A program made the translations under genes and the position numbers. Below the pieces are notes generated by a model. That model was not told the DNA's origin. It ran no database searches and saw only the letters and a list, made by a program, of their open reading frames with translations. A stretch of DNA of 38,660 bases from Aquitalea palustris (lineage in GTDB: Bacteria > Pseudomonadota > Gammaproteobacteria > Burkholderiales > Chromobacteriaceae): positions 1 through 38,660 of the forward strand of contig NZ_RFAR01000096.1 in assembly GCF_003693445.1 (NCBI RefSeq), read 5' to 3'. Of this stretch, positions 1-7,976 are shown piece by piece. Position 1 is the first letter of the stretch; every line of letters begins with the position of its first letter.

Positions 1-18
1 CTGTTGAAAGTTCAACAG
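1..18. repeat. perfect inverted repeat, 8-bp arms
   Basis: The window opens with CTGTTGAAAGTTCAACAG, two perfect 8-bp arms around a 2-bp centre. It could be an operator or the remains of a terminator of a gene to the left. The T-run after it is only three bases, so a terminator is not well supported. The window edge prevents judging the context. Confidence 0.4.
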
Positions 19-390
19 TTTATGCGCCTAACATGCGCTGGACAAGGTGGAATGGCACGGATAAGTATTACTACCAGTGCATGGCAAACACACGCGCCAC
101 TGAATGATGGCGGTCTTGCGGGATGGCCGAAAATCGGCCCGCAATGGCGATGGCATGCTGTTTTGGTCATGAGGTGGTTAAGACAGCTGCCTGCTGTTGC
201 GTCGGGTGAGCTGCCGTTATCTGCCGTGCAGCGGCTGCAACGGGTCTGGACAGGACTATTTCTTGACCCACCCAGCTGCCGGGCGGGATAATTGCAAGTT
301 TTTCAATTGCTTAGTCGGCACGCTTGTTCATGGTGTTCACTCACACCTTGATGCCGGGCGACTCAGCCTAAATGGTCAAGAATAGGCCTG
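19..390. other. intergenic region upstream of dusA
   Basis: No convincing gene is seen here. The open frame covering 4-291 on the + strand has a low-complexity translation rich in Trp, Arg and Gln, no recognisable family and no clear ribosome binding site, so it is treated as non-coding. The right part holds the candidate dusA promoter at 263-292. Confidence 0.5.
263..292 (+). promoter_or_regulatory. candidate sigma-70 promoter of dusA
   Basis: TTGACC at 263-268 and GATAAT at 287-292 are separated by 18 bp, each 5 of 6 to the consensus hexamers. Transcription would start near 299, leaving a leader of about 90 nt before the ATG at 391. No other good pair was seen between 1 and 390. Confidence 0.45.
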
Positions 391-1440
391 ATGAACAGAA
401 ACGAATCTCCCGTTGTGGTGAGCCAGGCTCATGCTCAGCATGCTGCCAGCGCTGCAATGCCCTCACGCCGCCTGTCTGTCGCCCCCATGCTGGACTGGAC
501 CGACCGCCATTACCGTTATTTTGCCCGGCAAATCAGCCGCCACACCTGGCTGTATACCGAAATGGTCACCACCGGTGCGCTGCTGTATGGCGATGTAGAG
601 CGGCACTTGCGCTTTGACGAGGCAGAGCACCCCGTGGCCCTGCAACTGGGCGGCTCCGAGCCGTCCGAACTGGCGCAGTGCGCGCGGCTGGCTCAGCAGT
701 GGGGTTACGATGAGGTCAACCTCAACGTCGGCTGCCCGTCCGAGCGGGTACAGAAAGGTGCCTTCGGTGCCTGCCTGATGGCCGAGCCGCAACTGGTGGC
801 CGACTGCGTCAAGGCCATGCGTGATGTGGTGGACATCGACGTCACCGTCAAGCACCGCATCGGTATTGACCAGATCGAGCATTACGACTATCTGGCCGGC
901 TTTGTCGACCAGGTGGCTGCCGCTGGCTGCAGCACCTTTATCGTGCATGCGCGCAATGCCATTCTCAAGGGTCTCAGCCCCAAGGAAAACCGCGAAATCC
1001 CGCCGCTCAAATACGACTATGTCTACCGCCTGAAACAGGAAAGACCGGAGCTGGAAATCCTGATCAATGGCGGCGTCAAGACCAATGCCGAAATCGCCGA
1101 GCACCTGCGCCATGTCGACGGTGTGATGGTGGGGCGCGAGGCTTATCACAATCCCTGGCTGATGGCCGAGTGGGATGCTGCTTTCTACGGCGATGACAGC
1201 ACTGCTGTCAGCCGTCAGCAGGTGGTGGATGCCATGCTGCCGTATATCCGCGCCCGTCTGGCCGAGGGCCACAAGCTGCGTAATATTGCCCGCCATATAC
1301 TGGGGCTGTTCCAGGGGATGCCGGGGGCACGTCAGTGGCGGCGCATGCTGTCCGACGCCAAGCTGCTGGATGGCGCAGACGAAGGCTTGCTGCTGCAGGC
1401 GCTGGCTGCCATGCCGTCCCGCCTCAGCGTAACCGAATAA
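391..1440 (+). CDS. dusA: tRNA-dihydrouridine(20/20a) synthase DusA
   Basis: A flavoenzyme that reduces uridines 20 and 20a in the D-loop of tRNA with NADPH, acting in the cytoplasm. The protein (349 aa) shows the DusA-specific opening SVAPMLDWTDRHYRYF (residues 29-44), the FMN-barrel segment EMVTTGALLYGD, and NLNVGCPSERVQKGAFGACL around the expected catalytic Cys115. HARNAILKGLSPKENREIPPL and NGGVKT follow as in other DusA proteins. Length is normal for the family. The ATG at 391 is used; the in-frame ATG at 457 (residue 23) is an alternative, since residues 1-22 are not conserved and neither start has a strong ribosome binding site. It precedes rdgB by 81 nt. Confidence 0.95.
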   Translation: MNRNESPVVVSQAHAQHAASAAMPSRRLSVAPMLDWTDRHYRYFARQISRHTWLYTEMVTTGALLYGDVERHLRFDEAEHPVALQLGGSEPSELAQCARLAQQWGYDEVNLNVGCPSERVQKGAFGACLMAEPQLVADCVKAMRDVVDIDVTVKHRIGIDQIEHYDYLAGFVDQVAAAGCSTFIVHARNAILKGLSPKENREIPPLKYDYVYRLKQERPELEILINGGVKTNAEIAEHLRHVDGVMVGREAYHNPWLMAEWDAAFYGDDSTAVSRQQVVDAMLPYIRARLAEGHKLRNIARHILGLFQGMPGARQWRRMLSDAKLLDGADEGLLLQALAAMPSRLSVTE

Positions 1441-1521
1441 TCCGCTCTGACAGCAGGGTGGACGCGCCATGTGCCGCCGCTTACTCTGCGTGTCTGGTCT
1501 GCATTCACAGGATGAATCCGC

Positions 1522-2115
1522 ATGTTCGACAAACTGGTATTGGCCAGCAATAACGCCGGCAAGCTCAAGGAATTTTCCGCGCTGCTCGCACCGCTGGGCG
1601 TCACGGTCATTCCGCAAGGGCAGCTCAATGTGCCGGAGTGCCCGGAGCCGCATTACACCTTTCTGGAAAATGCGCTGGAAAAAGCCCGTCACGCCAGCCA
1701 TGTCACTGGCCTGCCGGCCTTGGCCGATGATTCCGGCATCTGCGTGGAAGTGCTGGGCGGCAAGCCGGGCGTATTGTCGGCACGCTATGCTGGCGAGCCT
1801 AAGTCGGACGAGCGCAATAACGCCAAGCTGATCGAAAAGCTGCAAGGCAAAGCCAACCGCCGTGCCTGGTATTACTGCGTACTGGTACTGGTACGCCATG
1901 CCGATGATCCGCAACCGCTGGTGGCCGATGGCATGTGGTATGGCGAAGTGCAGGACACGGCAGCAGGCGAGGGCGGTTTCGGTTACGACCCCTACTTCTA
2001 CCTGCCGGAATTTGCTTGCACCGTGGCCCAACTGGCAGCGGAAGACAAAAACCGTGTCAGTCATCGCGGCAAGGCCATGCAGGCTTTGCAGGCCAAACTG
2101 CGTGAGCTGGCATGA
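1522..2115 (+). CDS. rdgB: XTP/dITP pyrophosphatase (RdgB/HAM1 family)
   Basis: Hydrolyses non-canonical purine triphosphates (dITP, XTP, ITP) to monophosphate and pyrophosphate, keeping them out of DNA and RNA. The 197-aa protein has the family hallmarks in order: the N-terminal SNNAGKLKEF nucleotide-binding motif (residues 9-18), ALADDSGICVEVLGG with the expected metal/catalytic aspartates D69 and D70, GKPGVLSARYAG, GFGYDPYFYLPE, and SHRGKAM near the C-terminus. An AGGATG element lies about 10 nt before the ATG. Its stop overlaps the start of hemW in an ATGA, so the two are translationally linked. Confidence 0.96.
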   Translation: MFDKLVLASNNAGKLKEFSALLAPLGVTVIPQGQLNVPECPEPHYTFLENALEKARHASHVTGLPALADDSGICVEVLGGKPGVLSARYAGEPKSDERNNAKLIEKLQGKANRRAWYYCVLVLVRHADDPQPLVADGMWYGEVQDTAAGEGGFGYDPYFYLPEFACTVAQLAAEDKNRVSHRGKAMQALQAKLRELA

Positions 2116-3353
2116 GTGTGATTGACCTGTCCGGGTTGAAAGGCGGCCTGCGCGAACTGCCGCCGTTGTCCTTATATATCCATTTCCCCTGGTGCGTGCG
2201 CAAATGCCCGTATTGCGATTTCAACTCGCACGAGCTGAAAAATAGCAGCGGCCAGACCGTGCAGTGGAATCCGCAAGCGGGCGTTGCCAGCGGCGGTTTC
2301 GATGAAATGGCCTATGTGCAAACCCTGCTGCGCGATCTGGAATACAGCCTGCCGGCGATCTGGGGCCGCAGCGTCAGCACCATCTTCATGGGTGGCGGCA
2401 CGCCCAGTCTGTTTTCTGCCCAGGCCATGGATACGCTGCTGGCAGGTATTCGCGCCCGCCTGCGGCTGTCGCCGGACGCGGAAATCACCATGGAAGCCAA
2501 CCCCGGTACCTTCGAGGCAGAAAAATTCCGTGGCTACCGCGAGGCCGGCATCAATCGCCTGTCCATCGGCATCCAGAGCTTCAATCCGCAGCATCTACAA
2601 GTGCTGGGGCGGATTCATGATGGTGATGAAGCACGCCGCGCCATCGACATTGCGCTGTCCTGTTTTGATAACGTCAATCTGGATCTGATGTATGCCTTGC
2701 CCGGCCAGAGCGTGGAGCAGGCGCTGCAGGATCTGGATACCGCGCTGTCTTATGGCATTACCCATCTGTCGGCCTATCACCTCACCATCGAACCGAATAC
2801 GCTGTACGCTGTGCGCACGCCGCAGAATCTGCCGGATGACGAGATTTCTGCCGATATGCAGGAGGCCATCGAGGCGCGGCTGGCGGCCGCCGGTTTCGAG
2901 CATTACGAAACTTCGGCTTTTGCCCGGCCCGGACGACGTAGCCGCCATAACGTCAATTACTGGCAGTTTGGCGACTATCTGGGCATTGGTGCCGGCGCGC
3001 ATGGCAAGATCAGCAGCCACGAAGGCATCGTGCGCGAAATGCGCCACAAGCAGCCCGCGGCCTATATCCAGGCGGTGGCCGCCGGCCAGCCGGTGCAAAG
3101 CAGCCGCAAGGTGAAGCGCGACGAGTTGCCGTTTGAATTCATGATGAATCTGCTGCGACTGACCGGCGGCTTTGAAACGCGCCTGTTCACCGAGCGCACC
3201 GGTTTGCCTGTATCCTGTATCCGCAATGAATTGCAGCAGGCCATCCAGCAAGGATTGCTGGAGCAGGATGCCACCACCATTCGCCCCACTTTGCAGGGGC
3301 AACGTTTTCTCAATGACCTGTTAACCCTGTTTCTCGGGGACGGAGACCAGTAA
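2112..3353 (+). CDS. hemW: HemW-type radical SAM heme chaperone
   Basis: Radical SAM protein of the HemW group, often annotated as oxygen-independent coproporphyrinogen oxidase-like; in studied bacteria HemW binds heme and helps load it into respiratory proteins. The cluster motif CVRKCPYCDF gives ligands C28, C32 and C35 with Phe37 in place of the fourth Cys found in HemN, which favours HemW over HemN. FMGGGTPSLF is the SAM-binding GGGTPS motif, and GIQSFN and NLDLMYALPGQ are typical. The protein (413 aa) is longer than E. coli HemW, mainly through an insert at about residues 43-62. The start overlaps the rdgB stop by 4 nt, and ridA begins directly after the stop codon. Confidence 0.92.
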   Translation: MSVIDLSGLKGGLRELPPLSLYIHFPWCVRKCPYCDFNSHELKNSSGQTVQWNPQAGVASGGFDEMAYVQTLLRDLEYSLPAIWGRSVSTIFMGGGTPSLFSAQAMDTLLAGIRARLRLSPDAEITMEANPGTFEAEKFRGYREAGINRLSIGIQSFNPQHLQVLGRIHDGDEARRAIDIALSCFDNVNLDLMYALPGQSVEQALQDLDTALSYGITHLSAYHLTIEPNTLYAVRTPQNLPDDEISADMQEAIEARLAAAGFEHYETSAFARPGRRSRHNVNYWQFGDYLGIGAGAHGKISSHEGIVREMRHKQPAAYIQAVAAGQPVQSSRKVKRDELPFEFMMNLLRLTGGFETRLFTERTGLPVSCIRNELQQAIQQGLLEQDATTIRPTLQGQRFLNDLLTLFLGDGDQ

Positions 3354-3737
3354 ATGACCAAAGAAATCATCCATACCGAACATGCCCCGGCCGCCATCGG
3401 TGCCTACTCCCAGGCCGTGAAGGCTGGCAACACCGTTTACCTGTCCGGCCAGATCCCGCTGGACCCGGCCACCATGACCGTGGTGGAAGGTGGCTTTGCC
3501 GCTGAAACCCATCAGGTATTCAAGAACCTGAAGGCCGTGTGCGAAGCTGCCGGTGGCAGCCTGGACCAGATCGTCAAGCTCAATGCCTATCTGACCGACC
3601 TGTCCAATTTCGCCACCTTCAACGAAATCATGGGCCAGTACTTCAGCCAACCCTACCCGGCACGTGCCGCCGTGGGTGTGGCCAGCCTGCCCAAGGGCGT
3701 GCAGGTGGAAGCCGAGGCAGTGCTGTTCCTGGGTTGA
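3354..3737 (+). CDS. ridA: RidA family enamine/imine deaminase
   Basis: Hydrolyses reactive 2-aminoacrylate and related enamine/imine intermediates released by pyridoxal-phosphate enzymes such as threonine dehydratase. The 127-aa length is typical. [23 protein letters not shown] (16-38), the catalytic-pocket Arg104 in [13 protein letters not shown], and Glu119 in VQVEAEAV fit the RidA signature. The ATG follows the hemW stop codon with no gap, and GGGGACGGAGACC at the end of hemW contains the ribosome binding site. It is the last gene of the rdgB-hemW-ridA cluster; a strong terminator follows 13 nt after the stop. Confidence 0.95.
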   Translation: MTKEIIHTEHAPAAIGAYSQAVKAGNTVYLSGQIPLDPATMTVVEGGFAAETHQVFKNLKAVCEAAGGSLDQIVKLNAYLTDLSNFATFNEIMGQYFSQPYPARAAVGVASLPKGVQVEAEAVLFLG

Positions 3738-3750
3738 TCTTTCACCCATG

Positions 3751-3794
3751 CACAATAAAAAACAGGCGATCTTGATCGCCTGTTTTTTATTGTG
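3751..3794. terminator. perfect 21-bp bidirectional terminator
   Basis: A 44-nt perfect inverted repeat: arms 3751-3771 and 3774-3794 around a 2-nt centre. The core AACAGGCGATC/GATCGCCTGTT is flanked by an A-run on the left and a T-run on the right, so it would form a hairpin with a U-tail in either direction. It ends the ridA transcript. Confidence 0.9.
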
Positions 3795-3882
3795 CGGCTG
3801 CCCCTGACTGATGGCGCAGCAGCCAGCACAGGTGGAATCGGCTTTCATCTGGAGTCCTATCCCTCCTGGTGGAGTGCTGGCC

Positions 3883-4320
3883 ATGTATCGTTTTCTCTCC
3901 CCGCTTATCTGTTTCATGACACCGCTGGTGCTGCAGGCTGCCGTATTCAAATGCATCAGCCCTGCCGGACAACACAGCTATCAGGATCAACCCTGCCCGG
4001 CGGATCACGCTGCCCATACGCTACGTGGTGGCAACTTCAGTCTGGTGACGCGCGAACCCTACCAGCTACGAGAGCTGCAAGACAGCCGGCAGCAAACGGC
4101 CAAACAAGCCCGCGCCATGCAACAGGAACAAGCCAAGGCGCTGCAGTTGCGCCGGCGCCAGCATGTGCAGCAAGACAAACATTGCCGCCGTCTGCAAGCC
4201 AGACAGCAAACGCTGCAGCGTCAGCTGTCTCTCAGTCGTTCTCCCTTGCAAACACAGCGTTTGCAGAGCCGGCTTGCCAGCCTGGCCAATGACTTGCACG
4301 ATGCGGCTTGCCCACCCTGA
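3883..4320 (+). CDS. DUF4124-domain exported protein
   Basis: Small secreted or periplasmic protein of unknown function. With the ATG at 3883 it has 145 aa: an N-terminal hydrophobic signal peptide (MYRFLSPLICFMTPLVLQAA), then AVFKCISPAGQHSYQDQPCP, which matches the DUF4124 pattern of a Cys, a short beta strand and a Gln-Asp-x-Pro-Cys-Pro turn. The rest is Gln/Arg-rich and likely coiled coil (about residues 55-140), with a Cys-containing segment DKHCRRLQ. The frame stays open upstream to 3811, but the start at 3883 is chosen because it gives the signal peptide and has GGTGGAG just before it. phzF-like follows after 12 nt, suggesting co-transcription. Confidence 0.75.
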   Translation: MYRFLSPLICFMTPLVLQAAVFKCISPAGQHSYQDQPCPADHAAHTLRGGNFSLVTREPYQLRELQDSRQQTAKQARAMQQEQAKALQLRRRQHVQQDKHCRRLQARQQTLQRQLSLSRSPLQTQRLQSRLASLANDLHDAACPP

Positions 4321-4332
4321 ACCGAGACCCCC

Positions 4333-5169
4333 ATGCGCCGCTACACTTTTGAAATCGTCAATGTCTTTGCCGAAAGCACCTTTGGCGGCAATCCGCTCGC
4401 CGTGTTCAGCCAGGCCGAGGGGCTGAGCGAGCTGGAAATGCAGCTGCTGGCGCGGCAGATGAATTTGTCGGAAACCGTGTTCCTGTTGCCTTCCGTGCAA
4501 GTGACGGCACATTTGCGCATTTTTACGCCAGCACACGAGCTGCCGTTTGCAGGCCATCCCACACTTGGTGCAGCCAGCGTGCTGCATCGCAGGCAATCAC
4601 TGGGCGATTCCTTCACCCTGCAGACTGCTGCCGGGGTGATTCCCATCCGGCAGCAGGACGGTTTGTTCACCCTGCAGGCCAATGCCGCCAGCGAACGTCC
4701 CTCCGACCTGAGTATGGAGCAAGCCGCCGCCATGCTGGGCTTGCCGGCAGCGGCGGTACTGGCCACCCCCAGCTGGCTGAATACCGGCAGCGAACAGTTG
4801 CTGATCGCGGCAGCCAGCCGCGACGCGGTGTTGGCCGCACGCCCGGTGGCGGATCTGTTTCTGCGTGATGCCTGCCTGCATCCCGGCCGTAGCGTAGCCT
4901 ATCTGTGGCATGAGGCGGATGGTGTGGCGACCGTGCGGCTGTTTTACGGCCAGGATGGTGCAGTGCTGGAAGACCCGGGTACCGGTTCGGCCTGCGCCAA
5001 TCTGGGCGGCTGGTGCAGCCTGCACCAGCGCTATCCGCTGCAATGGCGGGTGGAGCAGGGGGCCGTATTGCAGCGCCCCAATGTATTGCACTTGACGGTG
5101 GATGATGCGCGTCGTATTTATGTCGGCGGTAAGGTTGTGGCGCTGGCGCAGGGGGAGTTTCTCTTGTGA
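4333..5169 (+). CDS. PhzF family isomerase-like protein
   Basis: Member of the PhzF/YddE family with the diaminopimelate-epimerase fold, 278 aa, cytoplasmic. EIVNVFAESTFGGNPLAVF (7-25), NLSETVFL with the expected catalytic Glu47, FTPAHELPFAGHPTLGAA, and the second-half motif DPGTGSACANLGGW are clear. In Pseudomonas PhzF isomerises trans-2,3-dihydro-3-hydroxyanthranilate in phenazine synthesis. No other phenazine genes lie nearby, so this is better read as a YddE-type paralogue of unknown substrate than as evidence of phenazine production. It closely follows the DUF4124 gene. Confidence 0.88.
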   Translation: MRRYTFEIVNVFAESTFGGNPLAVFSQAEGLSELEMQLLARQMNLSETVFLLPSVQVTAHLRIFTPAHELPFAGHPTLGAASVLHRRQSLGDSFTLQTAAGVIPIRQQDGLFTLQANAASERPSDLSMEQAAAMLGLPAAAVLATPSWLNTGSEQLLIAAASRDAVLAARPVADLFLRDACLHPGRSVAYLWHEADGVATVRLFYGQDGAVLEDPGTGSACANLGGWCSLHQRYPLQWRVEQGAVLQRPNVLHLTVDDARRIYVGGKVVALAQGEFLL

Positions 5170-5183
5170 AACAAGCGTATGAC

Positions 5184-5212
5184 TTGACGCAATGCCGACC
5201 CCTTGGCATGCT
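5184..5212 (+). promoter_or_regulatory. candidate promoter of the DUF2147 gene
   Basis: TTGACG (5184-5189) and CATGCT (5207-5212) are spaced by 17 bp. The -35 is strong and the -10 weak (3 of 6). It lies in the 100-nt gap after the PhzF gene and would give a leader of about 50 nt. A TAGAGT at 5212-5217 is an alternative -10 but with 22-bp spacing. Confidence 0.35.
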
Positions 5213-5269
5213 AGAGTCCCAGCTCCAAACTAGCGTTTAACAAAGACAGACAACACGAGGAAAGACATC

Positions 5270-5707
5270 ATGAGCAAGTTGTGGAAAGCGGCCGCCCTGG
5301 CCCTTGGATTGGCCGCATTGTCGCACAGCGTACTGGCCGACAGCCCGATCGGCAGCTGGAAGACCATCGACGATGACACCAAGCAAGCCAAGGCGGTGGT
5401 ACAGATTGCCGAAGGCGCCAACGGCGAATTGTCCGGCAAGATCGTCAAGCTGTTCCAGAACCCGGAAGTGGTGTGTGAGGCCTGCGATGGCGACCGCAAG
5501 GGCAAGCCGGTCAACGGCATGACCATCCTGTGGGGCCTGAAGAAAGATGGCGACAGCTGGGCCAACGGCAAGATTCTTGACCCGCATAACGGCAAGGTTT
5601 ACAGCGCCAAGATGAAGCTGGTGGAAGGTGGCAAAAAGCTGGAAGTGCGTGGCTTCCTCGGCGTATCACTGCTGGGGCGCACCCAGGTGTGGGAACGTCA
5701 GCAATAA
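5270..5707 (+). CDS. DUF2147 family periplasmic protein
   Basis: Exported protein of 145 aa and unknown function. A signal peptide (MSKLWKAAALALGLAALSHSVLA, residues 1-23) precedes the mature start DSPIGSWKTIDDDT. The DUF2147 features are seen: GxWKTIDDxT at the N-terminus, a Cys pair in VVCEACDGDRKGKPVNGMTILWGLKK, GKILDPHNGKVYSAKM, and the C-terminal LEVRGFLGVSLLGRTQVWER. The family fold is a small lipocalin-like beta barrel. GAGGAAAG lies 9 nt before the ATG. With its own candidate promoter and terminator it looks monocistronic. The two cysteines could form a disulfide; this is inference. Confidence 0.9.
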   Translation: MSKLWKAAALALGLAALSHSVLADSPIGSWKTIDDDTKQAKAVVQIAEGANGELSGKIVKLFQNPEVVCEACDGDRKGKPVNGMTILWGLKKDGDSWANGKILDPHNGKVYSAKMKLVEGGKKLEVRGFLGVSLLGRTQVWERQQ

Positions 5708-5729
5708 TCCTGTCCGGTGCGACAGCCAG

Positions 5730-5765
5730 GGCGGAGTGCCGGCAGCGGCCTCCGCCTTGTTTTTT
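5730..5765 (+). terminator. intrinsic terminator after the DUF2147 gene
   Basis: GGCGGAG (5730-5736) pairs with CTCCGCC (5750-5756) and is followed by TTGTTTTTT. The stem can extend with one mismatch. It separates the DUF2147 gene from recG. Confidence 0.75.
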
Positions 5766-5768
5766 GGG

Positions 5769-5774
5769 TACAAT
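5769..5774 (+). promoter_or_regulatory. possible recG -10 element
   Basis: TACAAT lies at 5769-5774, directly after the T-run of the preceding terminator. Transcription would start near 5781, two bases before the recG ATG at 5783. No matching -35 is visible, so this is tentative. Confidence 0.3.
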
Positions 5775-5782
5775 CGGCGCTG

Positions 5783-7831
5783 ATGACCCATGCCAACGAC
5801 CTCGCCGGCCAGCCGCTCAATGTAGCGCCCGCCCTGGCCAAGAAACTCGACAAGCTCGGCCTGCGCCGGCGCTTTGACCTGGTGTTGCACCTGCCGCTGC
5901 GCTACGAAGATGAAACCCATCTCTATCCCATCACAGCAGCCCCCTACGGCCAGCCGGTGTTGGTAGAGGGGCGGGTCATCGCTCACGAAGTCCAATTCCG
6001 TCCGCGCAAGCAGTTGCTGGTGCGCATAGAAGACGCCAGCGGCGTGCTGCTGCTGCGCTTCATCCACTTTTATCCCAGTCAGCTCAAGCAGTTTGCCGAT
6101 GGTGCCCTGGTACGTGCCATGGGCGAAATTCGTCGTGGTTTCCATGGCGACGAGATGGTGCACCCGAAAACGCGCGAAGTGGTGGATGGCACACCGCTGG
6201 CGGAAAGCCTGACGCCGGTGTATCCCACGGTCAATGGCGTGACCCAGCCCATGCTGCGCAAGCTGATTCGCAGCGAGCTGCAAAGCCTGCCGTTGCCAGA
6301 AACCCTGCCACCCTCAGTTATTGCCCATTTGCAGCTGCAAAGCTTTGCCGATGCCGTGCGGCTCTTGCATTCACCGCCACCGGAATACAGTGCCAGCCAG
6401 CTCAGTGAGCCGGCCTTGCCGGCATGGCAAAGGCTGAAATTTGACGAGCTGATGGCGCAGCAGCTGTCGATGCGGCTGGCTTATCGCGCCAGACGACAGG
6501 GCAGGGCGCCGGTAGTGCGTGGTAGTGGTCGCTTGCGCGAGGCACTGTTTGCCAGCTTGCCCTTCCGTCTCACGGCTGCGCAGCACAAGGTACTGGGCGA
6601 AATCGATGCTGATCTGGCGCAGGCGCACCCCATGCATCGCTTGCTGCAAGGCGATGTAGGGAGCGGCAAAACCGTGGTGGCGGCGCTGGCTGCACTCACT
6701 GCTATCGAGGCGGGGTTTCAGGTGGCACTAATGGCACCTACGGAAATCCTGGCCGAGCAGCATTATCGCAAGTTGTCCGGCTGGCTTGCCCCGCTTGGGC
6801 TGACGGTCAGCTGGCTCTCCGGCAGCCTGCGCAAAAAGCAGAAAGAGCTGGCGCTGGAGCAGATGGCCAGTGGTACGGCCCATCTGGTGGTGGGAACGCA
6901 TGCCCTGTTTCAGGACGGGGTGGATTTTGCCCGGCTGGGGTTGGCCATTGTCGACGAGCAGCACCGTTTCGGGGTCGGCCAGCGGCTGGCGCTCAAGCAA
7001 AAGGGCGAGGAACCCCATCAGCTGATGATGTCGGCCACACCGATTCCACGCACCCTGGCCATGAGCTTTTACGCCGATCTGGATGTGTCAGTCATCGATG
7101 AGCTGCCGCCGGGACGAACGCCTATTGTCACCAAGCTGATCAATAGTAGCCGCCGTGAAGAAGTCGTCGACTTCGTGCACAAGACCTGCAGCGAAGGCCA
7201 GCAGGTGTACTGGGTGTGCCCGCTGATCGAGGAGTCAGAAACCCTGCAGCTGCAGACGGCAGTGGAAACCCACCGCCAGCTGGCAGCACAACTGGGGCAG
7301 TGGCATGTCGGCTTGCTGCATGGCCGGATGAAAGCGGATGAAAAGGCGGCGGTCATGGCCGCTTTTGGCAGTAACCAGCTGCAAATCCTGGTGGCCACCA
7401 CGGTGATCGAAGTGGGCGTGGACGTGCCTAATGCCTCGCTGATGGTGATCGAGCACGCCGAGCGCATGGGGCTGGCCCAGTTGCACCAGCTGCGGGGCCG
7501 GGTCGGGCGGGGCAGTGCGCGCAGCGTGTGTATGCTGCTGTTTGAAAACCCGCTGTCCGATGTGGCCAAGGCACGCTTGAAAGTCATTTACGAGAATGTC
7601 GATGGTTTCGAGATCGCCCGGCAGGATTTGCTGATCCGTGGCCCGGGTGAGTTTCTTGGTGCCCGGCAAAGCGGGGTGCCCATGCTGCGCTTTGCCAATC
7701 TGGAAGACGATATCGAACTGTTGGAGGCGGCGCGGGAGCTGGCTCCGGAAATCCTTGCACGCTGGCCAGAGGCGGCGGATGCACATCTGGAGCGCTGGCT
7801 GTCTGGTCGCGAGCAATTCCTCAAGGCCTGA
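5783..7831 (+). CDS. recG: ATP-dependent DNA helicase RecG
   Basis: Superfamily 2 helicase that remodels stalled replication forks and branch-migrates Holliday junctions. The 682-aa product has an N-terminal wedge/OB region (HLPLRYEDETHLYPI; EGRVIAHEVQF), Walker A GDVGSGKT (290-297), the DEQH box (391-394), motif III SATPIPRTLAM, motif V TTVIEVGVDVPNAS and motif VI QLRGRVGRG. Length is close to the E. coli enzyme (693 aa). The ATG at 5783 matches the family N-terminus; the open frame extends 22 codons upstream through the terminator, which argues against an earlier start. No Shine-Dalgarno is seen before 5783, so translation may be leaderless or weak. Confidence 0.95.
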   Translation: MTHANDLAGQPLNVAPALAKKLDKLGLRRRFDLVLHLPLRYEDETHLYPITAAPYGQPVLVEGRVIAHEVQFRPRKQLLVRIEDASGVLLLRFIHFYPSQLKQFADGALVRAMGEIRRGFHGDEMVHPKTREVVDGTPLAESLTPVYPTVNGVTQPMLRKLIRSELQSLPLPETLPPSVIAHLQLQSFADAVRLLHSPPPEYSASQLSEPALPAWQRLKFDELMAQQLSMRLAYRARRQGRAPVVRGSGRLREALFASLPFRLTAAQHKVLGEIDADLAQAHPMHRLLQGDVGSGKTVVAALAALTAIEAGFQVALMAPTEILAEQHYRKLSGWLAPLGLTVSWLSGSLRKKQKELALEQMASGTAHLVVGTHALFQDGVDFARLGLAIVDEQHRFGVGQRLALKQKGEEPHQLMMSATPIPRTLAMSFYADLDVSVIDELPPGRTPIVTKLINSSRREEVVDFVHKTCSEGQQVYWVCPLIEESETLQLQTAVETHRQLAAQLGQWHVGLLHGRMKADEKAAVMAAFGSNQLQILVATTVIEVGVDVPNASLMVIEHAERMGLAQLHQLRGRVGRGSARSVCMLLFENPLSDVAKARLKVIYENVDGFEIARQDLLIRGPGEFLGARQSGVPMLRFANLEDDIELLEAARELAPEILARWPEAADAHLERWLSGREQFLKA

Positions 7832-7944
7832 ATGAGCATGCCGTGAACTACCCGGTGGCGGGGGCATGGCAGCGAATGCTGGCGGTGGTTTCATGCTGAG
7901 ATTGCCTTGTTGCAAATCCCTGTGCAGATAGATAGGGATGAGGC

Positions 7945-7976
7945 AAAAAAAGCGCCCCATCCGCAGGGATGAGGCG
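7945..7976 (-). terminator. intrinsic terminator of the putative small RNA
   Basis: Read on the - strand, CGCCTCATCC (7976-7967) pairs with GGATGGGGCG (7962-7953) over 10 bp with one G:U pair and a CUGC loop. A C and seven U (7951-7945) follow. No protein gene on the - strand ends here, so it must serve a short transcript that begins inside the gap. Confidence 0.85.

Noticed and set aside
463-2064. 533-codon - strand frame opposite dusA and rdgB
   Set aside because: Spans two confirmed genes and their gap, lacks any family signature and any promoter or ribosome binding site.
4333-5169. PhzF gene as sign of phenazine production
   Set aside because: No phzA-G or other phenazine genes are nearby, and PhzF/YddE paralogues are common in bacteria that make no phenazines.
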